Source: Rhodospirillaceae bacterium
GTDB taxonomy: Bacteria; Pseudomonadota; Alphaproteobacteria; SP197
DNA: 17,498 bases
Direction: 5' to 3'
Assembly (NCBI GenBank): GCA_018700655.1
Contig: JABIUG010000086.1
Location: 1-17,498, forward strand
In this document: positions 1 to 6,951 of the stretch, one piece after another
Layout of the letters: the number at the start of each line of letters is the position of its first letter
Position numbering within the stretch: the first letter of the stretch is position 1
Program-made: the position numbers and the translations under genes
The notes under the pieces: model-generated
Database searches by the model: none
What the model was told of the DNA's origin: nothing
The model's input: the letters and a program-made list of their open reading frames with translations, nothing else

Positions 1-1518
1 ACCGACGACGACCTTGCCGAACCGATGGATCGCGAGTTGGAACGCACCCTCGGCAACATGGGGATCGGTCTCGGGATCGCCCCAGCGCTCTGTCATGGAC
101 GAACGCACGTCCTCTGGCAGTTCGGCAAACTTCTCGCGATAGGCCTCAAGCGAAAGCACGGCCTGTGAGCGTTTGCCCCGGCGCCGGACGAGATCGTTGG
201 TCGGACCGGCAAGCAGTTGTGTGATCAGCGCCTCGCCGTCCGATGGCACATCGGCGACATCGTAGCCCTGTGCCGCCAGCGCTTTCAGCACCAAAGCCGC
301 CGAGGCCGGGGTATCGAGGCCAACACCATTGCCGATGCGGGCGTCCTTGTTGGGATAGTTCGCCATCACCACAGCGACGCGGCGCTCGCCCATGGTTTCT
401 TGGCGCAGTCGGGCCCAGGCGGCGGCCAGCCGTGCCGTCCATGCGACCCTGTCTGGCACGGGTTCATGGCGCACCACATTGGTCTGGGTTGCCTCGTCCC
501 AGCGTTTTGCTGACTTGAACGAAATCGCGCGGGCAAGGATGCGCCCGTCGACCTCGGGCAAGGCGACATTCATGGCAATGTCGCGCGGTGCCAGACCACG
601 CATGCCGTCATCCCAGATGTTCTTCGTGCCACCCGACAAAACCGCCTGGATGATCGGGCAATCGGCGCCATCAAACGGGGTCGGCCCACGCTGGGCACCG
701 GGGCTGGCAAGAGAAAAGCCGGTGGCGTTGATGATGACGCCGGGCGCGAAGGTCGCCAGCGCCTCTTCGACAAAGGCTGCGGCGGCGGGATCTTTGAGGC
801 TCTGGCTGTAGAGCGGCATCGGATTGAGCCCGGCATCGCCCAGCGCCGTCACCAGCGCATTGATCGGCGCGCAATCACCTGCCTGCACCAGGGCGCGATA
901 AAACACGATCGCCGCGACCGGACGGCCGGGCTGCCAGTGTTGCGCCATGGCATCAAGCGCCAGGTCGCCGATGCCGGGCCAGTAGCAGCCCGCACGTGGC
1001 AACAGCTCCGGCGGCTCGGCTTCAACCGGGTGGCCGGCAAGATTTGCGGCATGGGTGAGGAAATTGACGGCGTTCGCGGCGCCGCCATGGATCAGGTAAG
1101 CCCACAGCCGGTCGTAATCGGCATCGCCGACGGTCGAGTGACGGCGCAGTTCGCCGTCGTCCTTGTCGTCTCCGGGCAGGAGCGCGAGCGCAAGGCCGTG
1201 CTCGCGCGCGACCGCCGCGACTTCCTCGGTGCCGTAACGCCAGTAGGCCGCGCCACCCAGCAGGCGCACGACGATCACCTTCGCGTTTGCCACGACCGCT
1301 TCGACATAGGTATCGACCGAGAGGTTGTGGCCAAGCTGCATGACATTGGCCAGACGCAGCGATGGCGCTCCATCCCCGCGCGCAGCGGCAGCATCAGCGA
1401 GCAGCGCAAGTTCGGTGTCGGCCGCCGACAGCACGACGATCTCACCGGGGCTCTGGCCCAGATCAATCGCTTCGGTGCCGTCGGAAACCTCACCGGGCTG
1501 TGCTGCCAACAGATGCAT
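1..1518 (-). CDS. cobN: CobN, large subunit of aerobic cobaltochelatase (N-terminal 506 residues; 3' end outside window)
   Basis: CobN is the large subunit of the ATP-dependent cobaltochelatase (CobNST), which inserts cobalt into hydrogenobyrinic acid a,c-diamide in the cytoplasm. Reading the minus strand from ATG at 1518 gives an uninterrupted frame to the window edge. It begins MHLLAAQPGEVSDGTEAIDL and continues with CobN-like stretches such as LANVMQLGHNLSVDTYVEA, VIVVRLLGGAAYWRYGTEE, GRPVAAIVFYRALVQAGD and VAVVMANYPNKDARIGNGVG. The family is about 1200-1270 residues, so roughly 40% is visible and the rest lies beyond base 1. The start overlaps the cobW stop by one base (TGATG), which suggests translational coupling. 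It is the last visible gene of the riboswitch-led cobU-cobW-cobN operon. Identification rests on recognising the family; the start choice is supported by the TGATG junction and by the typical N-terminus. Confidence 0.93.
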   Translation of the reverse strand, partial: MHLLAAQPGEVSDGTEAIDLGQSPGEIVVLSAADTELALLADAAAARGDGAPSLRLANVMQLGHNLSVDTYVEAVVANAKVIVVRLLGGAAYWRYGTEEVAAVAREHGLALALLPGDDKDDGELRRHSTVGDADYDRLWAYLIHGGAANAVNFLTHAANLAGHPVEAEPPELLPRAGCYWPGIGDLALDAMAQHWQPGRPVAAIVFYRALVQAGDCAPINALVTALGDAGLNPMPLYSQSLKDPAAAAFVEEALATFAPGVIINATGFSLASPGAQRGPTPFDGADCPIIQAVLSGGTKNIWDDGMRGLAPRDIAMNVALPEVDGRILARAISFKSAKRWDEATQTNVVRHEPVPDRVAWTARLAAAWARLRQETMGERRVAVVMANYPNKDARIGNGVGLDTPASAALVLKALAAQGYDVADVPSDGEALITQLLAGPTNDLVRRRGKRSQAVLSLEAYREKFAELPEDVRSSMTERWGDPETDPHVAEGAFQLAIHRFGKVVVG

Positions 1519-2564
1519 CAGATGATCCGTCCGCCCAGTTCACCGGCAATCGCGTCGGCATCAAGACCCTTCAGGCCAATCACCACCAGTTCGCTGCGGC
1601 GGGTTTCATCGGCGGTCCAGGGGCGGTCGAAGTAACGCTCGAAACGACCGCCGACACCCTGCACGACATGGCGCATCGGCTTCCCGGGAATTTCGAGGAA
1701 TCCTTTCACACGCAGAATGTCGTGGCGCGCGACAGTCTCCTTCAAGAGGATTTCGAGGGCCTCGGGTTCGCCGACCGCATCGAAGCCGAGCGTGAAGCTA
1801 TCGAAATCATCATGGTCGTGATCGCCGTCGACGCCGTCATGGTGCGAAGGCCGGCTGTCGAGATCATCTTCGGCAGCGGCACCCAGGCCGAGCAGGACGA
1901 GCGGGTCGACCCCGCCGCCCGAAGCCGTCACCACCTTGGTCGCGTCGCGGCGGTTGTCGTCGACAATCGCGCGTGCGCTGATCGTGGTTGCTTCATCCAT
2001 CAGGTCGGACTTGTTGAGCACGATCATGTCGGCAGCGAGAAGCTGTTCCTCGAAGACCTCTTCAAGCGGGTTTTCATGGTCGAGATTGGGATCGGCCTCG
2101 CGCTGGGCGGCGACCGCATCGGGATCATCGGCAAAACGGCCGTCGGCAACCGCGCGTCCGTCGATCACCGCAACCACGCCATCGACTGTCACCCGGGTTT
2201 TCACTTCCGGCCAGTTGAACGCCTTGATCAGCGGCTTGGGCAACGCCAGACCACTGGTTTCGATGATGATGTGTTCGGGCGGATCGGGCCGGTCGATCAG
2301 GGCCTGGATCGTGGGCAGGAAATCATCGGCCACGGTGCAGCAGATGCAGCCGTTGGCCAACTCAACGATGTCCTCGTCCTTGCAATCCTCGAAGCCGCAG
2401 CCGCGGATCAATTCGCGGTCGACGCCTAGATCACCGAACTCGTTGATGATGAAGGCAAAGCGGCGCCCGCCGGAATTTTCGATCAGATGGCGGATCAGCG
2501 TCGTCTTGCCCGCGCCGAGAAAGCCGGTCACCACGGTCGCTGGGATTTTGGGGGCAAGGGTCAT
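1518..2564 (-). CDS. cobW: CobW, cobalamin-pathway GTPase/metallochaperone (COG0523 family)
   Basis: CobW is a G3E-family P-loop GTPase required in aerobic cobalamin synthesis and thought to deliver cobalt to the CobNST chelatase. The 348-residue product has the Walker A sequence GFLGAGKT (residues 14-21), the family CxCC metal-binding motif as CICC (73-76), and the guanine-specificity NKSD (184-187). Near residues 240-255 there is a His/Asp-rich stretch (HHDGVDGDHDHDD), as in many COG0523 metallochaperones. The C-terminal CobW_C domain follows, with a segment like RVKGFLEIPGKPMRHVVQGV. The ATG start overlaps the upstream cobU stop by four bases (ATGA) and its own stop overlaps cobN (TGATG), so the three genes are probably co-translated. 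Placement directly before cobN supports true CobW rather than another COG0523 member. Regulation is expected through the riboswitch upstream of cobU. Confidence 0.95.
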   Translation of the reverse strand: MTLAPKIPATVVTGFLGAGKTTLIRHLIENSGGRRFAFIINEFGDLGVDRELIRGCGFEDCKDEDIVELANGCICCTVADDFLPTIQALIDRPDPPEHIIIETSGLALPKPLIKAFNWPEVKTRVTVDGVVAVIDGRAVADGRFADDPDAVAAQREADPNLDHENPLEEVFEEQLLAADMIVLNKSDLMDEATTISARAIVDDNRRDATKVVTASGGGVDPLVLLGLGAAAEDDLDSRPSHHDGVDGDHDHDDFDSFTLGFDAVGEPEALEILLKETVARHDILRVKGFLEIPGKPMRHVVQGVGGRFERYFDRPWTADETRRSELVVIGLKGLDADAIAGELGGRII

Positions 2565-3139
2565 CGTGTGTCCTTCAAGGTCTGTGTCAGGCCGGCGGTG
2601 ACAAAATCGACACGCCCGGCCACCGCCGCAATCGATTGATGAAGCAGGCCAGCCGCGTCACGGAAACGCCGGGCTAGAGCGTTATCTGGAACAATGCCCT
2701 GACCGACTTCGTTGGAGACCAGGATCACCGGGCCCGTCACCCCGGTCAGGGTTCGCGCAAGTTTCTCGGTTTCGGCCGCAACGTCTCGTTCCGCCGCCAT
2801 CAGATTGGCAAGCCACAGGGTCAGGCAATCGACCAGAATCGCGCGTTTCGGCCCCGATTCCACCGCCAGGATTTCAGCCAGGGCCAGCGGCTCCTCGATC
2901 GTCATCCATTCGGGCCCGCGCCGACTGCGATGGAGCGCAATGCGCTCGCTCATCTCGCCGTCGCCGGCCTGGGACGTCGCGAGGTAGATCTTCACCAGCC
3001 CGGTCGCGGCAATTCTGGCTTCTGAAACGGCACTTTTGCCCGAGCGGGCGCCGCCCAGCACCAGGCACACGAAGGGGTTTCCGGCCTGTTCGGGATTGCG
3101 GTGCGCAGCTTGCGCGTCTGAGACAACGTTGACGGACAA
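2561..3139 (-). CDS. cobU: Bifunctional adenosylcobinamide kinase / adenosylcobinamide-phosphate guanylyltransferase (CobU/CobP)
   Basis: This enzyme phosphorylates adenosylcobinamide and then transfers GMP to give adenosylcobinamide-GDP, the acceptor for CobS. The product of about 192 residues has the P-loop GGARSGKS (29-36). It also has the family segment RIALHRSRRGPEWMTIEEP, whose His (about residue 70) is where the guanylyl intermediate forms in characterised CobU. Further conserved stretches are VDCLTLWLANL and SNEVGQGIVP. The start codon is TTG at 3139, behind a strong purine-rich site at 3144-3152. An in-frame GTG just before the P-loop would leave almost no N-terminus, so TTG is preferred. 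About 20 poorly conserved residues precede the kinase core, so the exact start is less certain than the identity. It is the first gene of the cobU-cobW-cobN operon and lies immediately downstream of the cobalamin riboswitch. The Pseudomonas denitrificans name is cobP. Confidence 0.94.
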   Translation of the reverse strand: MSVNVVSDAQAAHRNPEQAGNPFVCLVLGGARSGKSAVSEARIAATGLVKIYLATSQAGDGEMSERIALHRSRRGPEWMTIEEPLALAEILAVESGPKRAILVDCLTLWLANLMAAERDVAAETEKLARTLTGVTGPVILVSNEVGQGIVPDNALARRFRDAAGLLHQSIAAVAGRVDFVTAGLTQTLKDTR

Positions 3140-3143
3140 ACGA

Positions 3144-3152
3144 CCTCCCTCC
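3144..3152 (-). promoter_or_regulatory. Ribosome binding site of cobU, likely target of riboswitch control
   Basis: The minus strand reads GGAGGGAGG here, 4-8 bases before the TTG start at 3139 depending on which GGAGG is used. It supports the non-ATG start. The GGGAGGT part (3143-3149) is exactly complementary to ACCTCCC at 3182-3188, which is the 3' flank of the riboswitch aptamer. I see no T-tract terminator between aptamer and gene, so control at translation initiation is the simpler inference. Confidence 0.6.
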
Positions 3153-3180
3153 GAGGCGCGTGGGGTCCAGGCTTGGAACG

Positions 3181-3360
3181 GGGGAGGTTTCCTGGCTCCG
3201 GCTCATCGATCCCTTGAAGCCCCTTCCCGGCGATACCCTCTTGTGGGGTCTTGCCAGTGGGTCAACGCTTCGGATCTCACCGATACAGTTGCGGGGGCAG
3301 CACCGGCCTTGGAGCAGGACTCCGCACCGGCTTCCCTCATCACGTTCCGGGCGGGAACCT
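3181..3360 (-). promoter_or_regulatory. Cobalamin (adenosylcobalamin) riboswitch
   Basis: Read on the minus strand, this segment contains the cobalamin aptamer landmarks in order. It opens with the P1 strand AGGTTCCC (3360-3353), followed by GATGAGGGAAGCCGGTGCG and a GAGTCC turn. Next comes the invariant core CTGCCCCCGCAACTGT (3300-3285), then CCACTGGC (3260-3253), GGGAAGGGGCTTC, and GATGAGCCGGAGCC. It closes with the B12 box AGCCAGGAAACCT (3197-3185), whose GGAAACCT pairs with AGGTTCCC to close P1. It lies 40 bases upstream of cobU, so cobU-cobW-cobN should be repressed when cobalamin is plentiful, as is usual for this riboswitch class. The expression platform (3140-3180) contains the Shine-Dalgarno sequence and no obvious intrinsic terminator. 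Confidence 0.96.
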
Positions 3361-3544
3361 AGCAGAGAGTTGAGTGGTCGAGAACCAAGAAAGAAGGGGC
3401 ACCAAACTGGATGCCTCTTTTCCTGATTGCACCCTGACTACTTGCAAGGATTGGTGTCGATAATCTGTTTCCAGTTTCCACCACGCCCAGGCGTCGGCGG
3501 AGCCGGCTCGCCTTCCACCATAGTCGCCTTGCGGCCACTCTTGA
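3361..3544. other. Intergenic stretch upstream of the riboswitch, no gene recognised
   Basis: This stretch is visibly less GC-rich than its surroundings and must contain the promoter of the riboswitch-cobU operon on the minus strand. I could not pick a convincing -35/-10 pair. A short minus-strand frame ending at 3438 (last residues WKQIIDTNPCK) runs through it, but no start or family supports a gene. It adjoins a plus-strand gene remnant, so the whole 3361-3727 interval may be leftover foreign or decayed DNA. Confidence 0.4.
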
Positions 3545-3727
3545 TATCGCGGTAGATTCCGGAGAGAGGTCTTTAATCTTGAAGAAGGCGATGTAGTTTT
3601 AATATGGCCGGACAAGCTGTCGTTGGATAGCTACGATGACATGAGCGCATGGTTGAAGCTGATTTTGCGCAAAGCAGAACGCGTCGCTCACATGAGCGAT
3701 GAGATTTCTACAAATCAAACCGACTGA
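3545..3727 (+). pseudogene. C-terminal remnant of an unidentified protein gene
   Basis: An open plus-strand frame begins just after a stop at 3542-3544 and runs to TGA at 3725-3727. It encodes about 60 residues including NLEEGDVVLIWPDKLSLDSY and then DDMSAWLKLILRKAERVAH. The alternation of acidic and hydrophobic residues and the amphipathic basic C-terminal helix look like real protein rather than antisense noise, and the codons are less GC-biased than in neighbouring genes. There is no plausible start within the frame, so I read it as the 3' end of a gene whose front has been lost. It resembles the tail end of small accessory proteins, but I cannot name a family. It overlaps the convergent end of the phosphatase gene (stop 3715-3717) by 13 bases. 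It could also be a chance open frame. Confidence 0.35.
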
Positions 3728-4359
3728 TTTGTGTCCTCCGGCGGCATGTGGGGCTGGCGGTTCATGTAGACAACGCGCCAGTTTTCGGCGTGGCCATCGT
3801 CGCCGGTGAAATGATCAATCCGCGTCAGCGAGATGTTGTCGGTGGCAAAGCGCAGGCCGGTTTCGGGATCGAGGTCGAGTGCCAGCGCCAGTGCCGCGCG
3901 GATCGTGCCGCCGTGGGCGACGGCGATGATATCGCGTCCGGCCCATTCATCGGTCAGGCGGTGGATCACGCGGGTCGTGCGCACGCACAGGTCGGCAAAG
4001 CTTTCGCCGTTGGGTGCGCGATGGGTCGCTGGCGCAAGCCAGAAACGGCTTGCTGTCGGCAGGGCAAAGACCTCGTCGTGGGTCAGGCCGTGCCAGTCCC
4101 CGAAATCCTGCTCGCCCAGGCCCTCTTCCTCTGCCGGATCGATCACACGGCCACCGGCAGCCGCAATCGCCGCAGCGGTTTGTTTGGTCCGCCGCAGATG
4201 GCTTGTCACCCAATGGGCCTCATCGGGCAGGATCACATCCAGCGCCTGGTAGGCGGGTGGATTGTCGGTGTCACAATTGGGATCGGTCGAGCCGTAAACC
4301 CGGCCGTTCGTTTCGGTCACGGGTGCATGACGCACCCACCACCAGCGTGTCTGGGTCAT
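3715..4359 (-). CDS. Histidine phosphatase family protein, probable alpha-ribazole phosphatase (CobC-like)
   Basis: Members of this branch dephosphorylate alpha-ribazole 5'-phosphate or adenosylcobalamin 5'-phosphate in the last steps of cobalamin assembly. The 214-residue product opens with MTQTRWWWVRHAPVTETNGR, where RHA replaces the classic RHG. It continues with a TSHLRRTKQTAAAI segment, the acidic loop EEEGLGEQDFGDWHG, and the second catalytic His in VAHGGTIRAALALAL. These are the phosphoglycerate-mutase-fold catalytic pieces (first His, first Arg, Glu/Asp, second His), all present. The length is normal. The ATG at 4359 has an AAGGAAA ribosome site about seven bases upstream. It lies downstream of cobS on the same strand, 150 bases apart with hairpins between, and the cobalamin context is the main reason to favour CobC over a generic phosphatase. 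Confidence 0.85.
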   Translation of the reverse strand: MTQTRWWWVRHAPVTETNGRVYGSTDPNCDTDNPPAYQALDVILPDEAHWVTSHLRRTKQTAAAIAAAGGRVIDPAEEEGLGEQDFGDWHGLTHDEVFALPTASRFWLAPATHRAPNGESFADLCVRTTRVIHRLTDEWAGRDIIAVAHGGTIRAALALALDLDPETGLRFATDNISLTRIDHFTGDDGHAENWRVVYMNRQPHMPPEDTNQSV

Positions 4360-4390
4360 GTGTTTTTCCTTGTTCCCTCAGGCGCCGGGC

Positions 4391-4465
4391 GCGAGCTCCG
4401 CTCGCTTGGCTTTCGGGCCATGCGGCCCGGACGCGCAGTCGCGCGCCTGTCGGCCCCAGGGGGCC
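4391..4465. repeat. Cluster of GC-rich hairpins between cobS and the cobC-like gene
   Basis: Three tandem inverted repeats are directly visible: GCGAGC-TCC-GCTCGC (4391-4405), TTCGGGCC-ATGC-GGCCCGGA (4412-4431, with one G-T pair) and GGCCCCAGGGGGCC (4452-4465). They fill most of the 150-base gap between two minus-strand cobalamin genes. The arrangement resembles dispersed extragenic palindromes in GC-rich alphaproteobacteria, and it could also serve as a 3' stabiliser or attenuator for the cobS transcript. There is no second copy in the window to prove it is a dispersed repeat, and no T-tract to call it a terminator. Confidence 0.55.
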
Positions 4466-4509
4466 TCCCGCCTGCCTTGATGTTGGAGGATCGGGGTTCT
4501 TGCATGCCG

Positions 4510-5271
4510 CTAGTATGCCGCAACCACGGCTGCAAGCACGCCGATTTCGGTGACCTGTTGAATCGCGCCCAGGACATCACCGGTCTGACCGCCGAAGGCA
4601 CGCCGGGCTGCCCGGGCCATCAGGCAGGCGGCGCAACAGCCCAACAGCAGCGCCGGCGCCCAGGTCCAGGGGAAGAGCAGGGCAAACAACAACGCACCCG
4701 CCAGGATCAATGCCGTGACGGTGTCGGTGAAGGCCGGGATGCCAGCACCGGCGCCCAGTCCGTCCTTGCGCGCCAGCGGCATCATGCGCATCGCAACGAC
4801 AACATTCGCACGCGACAGCGTGCCTGCCGCGATCAGGGCGACCAGCGCCACCTCGGGCAGTGCCAGGGCAGCGAGCGCACCAATCCGGGCGGCCAGCACC
4901 AATACCAGCGCAATCACGCCGAAGGCACCGATCCGGCTGTCGCGCATGGCGTCGAGCTTACGCTGTCGTTCGCCGTGGACCCCGAAACCGTCGGCAACAT
5001 CGGCGATCCCGTCTTCATGCAGTGCGCCGGTCAGGACGATCGTCGTCAGTACCGCGAATACGGCCGAAAGCCAGGGGTCGAGGCCGATCCAGTGAGCCAG
5101 CATGTAGGCCAGCCCGCCGATCAGACCGACCCCGGCACCGACCAGCGGAAAAACCGCCACGGTCCGCGCCAAAGGGACATCGTCGGGGCATTCGACCGGC
5201 AGGCGGGTCAGGAACGCAGTTGCTACCCTGATCCGCGCGAACCAGTCGGGCTGGGCATCGTCATCGGCCAT
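4510..5271 (-). CDS. cobS: CobS, adenosylcobinamide-GDP ribazoletransferase (cobalamin synthase)
   Basis: CobS is an integral membrane enzyme that joins adenosylcobinamide-GDP (made by CobU) to alpha-ribazole (made by CobT, CobC) to give adenosylcobalamin. The 253-residue product has the family signature GALHEDGIADVADGF (82-96), MRDSRIGAFGV (109-119) and a C-terminal GGQTGDVLGAIQQ. Several hydrophobic segments alternate with these, as expected for a polytopic protein, and the length is typical. The ATG at 5271 is followed by MADDDAQPDWFARIRVATAF, a normal CobS opening. It is divergent from cobT across 197 bases (5272-5468), so both may be transcribed from that interval. I see no second cobalamin riboswitch or clear promoter there, only a weak GTGACG/CGTCAC inverted repeat. 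Not to be confused with the chelatase subunit that is also called CobS in the aerobic pathway. Confidence 0.95.
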   Translation of the reverse strand: MADDDAQPDWFARIRVATAFLTRLPVECPDDVPLARTVAVFPLVGAGVGLIGGLAYMLAHWIGLDPWLSAVFAVLTTIVLTGALHEDGIADVADGFGVHGERQRKLDAMRDSRIGAFGVIALVLVLAARIGALAALALPEVALVALIAAGTLSRANVVVAMRMMPLARKDGLGAGAGIPAFTDTVTALILAGALLFALLFPWTWAPALLLGCCAACLMARAARRAFGGQTGDVLGAIQQVTEIGVLAAVVAAY

Positions 5272-5468
5272 GGCTGCTTATCCGCTGCTCTCCGGCAGGG
5301 GTCAAGCGCGAGCACACAAAGCGTTCAACTGGCCCCGATCTGCCCCGGCGTGACGGCACCAGACAGGGCCCGGCGCGTCACACCGGTTAGATCCGATTCA
5401 CACGATGTTTCGTCCAGCGCATGAATTGCTCTAGCGTTCGCTCCTTCATTTCTATCGGTAGCCAGCCC

Positions 5469-6494
5469 ATGACCCCATCATCCTTCGACGATATCCGCCG
5501 CCTCGTGGCCGACATGCCCGGCGCCGATGCCGCCGCCATCGAGGCGGCGCAGGCGCGTGATGGCCAGCTGACCAAACCGCCCGGTTCGCTCGGCAAGCTC
5601 GAACAGATCGCTTTGTGGCTGGCGGGCTGGCAGGCCAGTGCATCGCCGCGGGCCGAGCGGATCGAGATCATGATCTTTGCCGGCAATCATGGCGTCACCG
5701 CCCAGGGCATCTCTGCCTTTCCCCCCGAGGTGACCTTCCAGATGGTCGCGAACTTCGAACACGGCGGTGCCGCGATCAATCAGCTTGCGGCGCTCCTGGG
5801 TGCCGAACTCACCGTGGTTCCGCTTGAGCTTGATCGCCCGACCCGGGATTTCTGTGCCGGGCCCGCGATGACGGAAGCCGAAACCTGCGCTGCCTTCGCG
5901 ATTGGTTTTGAGACGGTGAAGGAGGCTGATCTCGCCTGTATCGGCGAGATGGGAATCGGCAACACGACCGTGGCGGCAGCCCTTTCGGCCGCGCTGTTCG
6001 GTGGCACGGGGGGTGACTGGGCCGGGCCCGGCACCGGGCTTGATCCCGAAGGCGTCAATCGCAAGGCTGAGGTGATCGACCGGGCGCTGGCGCTCCATGG
6101 TGACCGGTTGGGCGATCCGCTCGAGGCCCTGGCCTGTCTTGGCGGGCGCGAGATCGCGGCCATGGCCGGCGCCCTGCTTGCCTGTCGCCACAAACATGTG
6201 CCGGTCATCCTGGATGGCTACGTCAATTGCGCCGCCGCCGCTGTTCTCAAGCGGCTGGACGCCGACGCGCTCGATCACTGTATTGCCGGGCACCGCAGTG
6301 CCGAACCCGCAGCCGGACGCCTGCTGGGCCATCTCGACGCCGATCGTCAACACGAGCCCCTGCTCGATCTGGAGATGCGTCTGGGCGAGGGTTCCGGTGC
6401 GGCAACCGCAGCGCTGCTGGTGAAGGCGGCGGTGGCGACCCACAACGGCATGGCGACCTTTGCCGAGGCAGGCGTCGCCGGCAAGGAGAGCTGA
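5469..6494 (+). CDS. cobT: CobT, nicotinate-nucleotide-dimethylbenzimidazole phosphoribosyltransferase
   Basis: CobT transfers phosphoribose from nicotinate mononucleotide to 5,6-dimethylbenzimidazole, giving alpha-ribazole phosphate for the cobalamin lower ligand. From ATG 5469 the product is 341 residues. Motifs in order are TKPPGSLGKLE (35-45), AGNHGVTAQGIS (71-82), GEMGIGNTT (159-167), PGTGLDPEGV (187-196), GGREIAAMAGALL, PVILDGYVNCAAA, and HRSAEPAAGRLLGHL. The motif LGEGSGA (305-311) contains the catalytic Glu equivalent (about E307). The same frame is open back to ATG 5421, but family proteins start close to MTPSSFDDIRRLVADMPG, so 5469 is preferred; neither site has a strong Shine-Dalgarno. 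It is divergent from cobS. The stop lies within the ribosome site of mmcB, so the two are probably co-transcribed. The aerobic-pathway name for this enzyme is CobU. Confidence 0.95.
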   Translation: MTPSSFDDIRRLVADMPGADAAAIEAAQARDGQLTKPPGSLGKLEQIALWLAGWQASASPRAERIEIMIFAGNHGVTAQGISAFPPEVTFQMVANFEHGGAAINQLAALLGAELTVVPLELDRPTRDFCAGPAMTEAETCAAFAIGFETVKEADLACIGEMGIGNTTVAAALSAALFGGTGGDWAGPGTGLDPEGVNRKAEVIDRALALHGDRLGDPLEALACLGGREIAAMAGALLACRHKHVPVILDGYVNCAAAAVLKRLDADALDHCIAGHRSAEPAAGRLLGHLDADRQHEPLLDLEMRLGEGSGAATAALLVKAAVATHNGMATFAEAGVAGKES

Positions 6495-6505
6495 GGAAGA
6501 GCGTT

Positions 6506-6937
6506 TTGGCAAAGGACGAACGCAGAGCCATCGGCCTTGCCCGTGGCATCGCGCGCCTGTTCGAAGCGATGGACCAGGTGAGTCTCGCCGAATTCACGGT
6601 CAGGAACGGGCGGCGCGCCGATGTCATCGCGCTCGATGCAAAGGGCCTCTTCACCATTGTCGAGATCAAGACCTCGCTCGCCGACTTTCGCAGCGACGCC
6701 AAATGGCGCGAATATCTCGACTTCTGCGATTTCTATTATTTCGCCGTGCCCGAGGATTTTCCCCAGGAAGTGCTGCCCGACGAGCACGGCCTGATCGTCG
6801 CCGACCGTTACGACGCAACCATTCTGCGCCCCTCTTGCGAGGCCCCGATGAACGCGTCAAGACGCAAGGCGCAAACCCTGCGCTTTGCCCGCCTGGCCGC
6901 AAGACGCCTGCGCGAATTGACCGATCCGGGGATCTGA
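6506..6937 (+). CDS. mmcB: MmcB-family DNA repair protein (PD-(D/E)XK nuclease fold)
   Basis: MmcB is an alphaproteobacterial protein first noted in Caulobacter as a DNA-damage-inducible, LexA-regulated repair factor with a restriction-endonuclease-like fold. The 143-residue product contains TVRNGRRADVIALDAKG followed by FTIVEIKTSLADFRSD. That places Asp39 and the E-I-K pair (53-55) in PD-(D/E)XK spacing. It then has WREYLDFCDFYYFAVPEDFP and the basic tail RRKAQTLRFARLAARRL, all typical of the family. There is no ATG. TTG at 6506 follows GAGGAAG (6493-6499), which overlaps the cobT stop, and yields the normal family length. The link to cobT is positional only; I do not infer a role in cobalamin synthesis. 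No clear LexA box was seen directly upstream. Confidence 0.87.
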   Translation: MAKDERRAIGLARGIARLFEAMDQVSLAEFTVRNGRRADVIALDAKGLFTIVEIKTSLADFRSDAKWREYLDFCDFYYFAVPEDFPQEVLPDEHGLIVADRYDATILRPSCEAPMNASRRKAQTLRFARLAARRLRELTDPGI

Positions 6938-6951
6938 CCGAGGCTGCGGCC

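Noticed and set aside
1362..2429. 355-residue open frame on the plus strand
   Set aside because: Antisense to cobW and the 5' end of cobN; typical GC-rich shadow.
3438..3572. Short minus-strand frame ending WKQIIDTNPCK
   Set aside because: Looks mildly protein-like, but the only ATG gives 27 residues, there is no ribosome site or family, and it lies in the leader region before the riboswitch.
3748..5424. 558-residue open frame on the plus strand
   Set aside because: Antisense to the CobC-like phosphatase and cobS, both of which carry clear family motifs; the frame is rich in Gln/Arg/Gly with no recognisable domain.
5272..5468. Possible second cobalamin riboswitch or operator between cobS and cobT
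   Set aside because: No B12 box, no CTGCCCCCGCAACTG core; only a weak 6-bp inverted repeat GTGACG/CGTCAC with a 20-base spacer.
5478..6512. 344-residue open frame on the minus strand
   Set aside because: Antisense to cobT; no recognisable motif.
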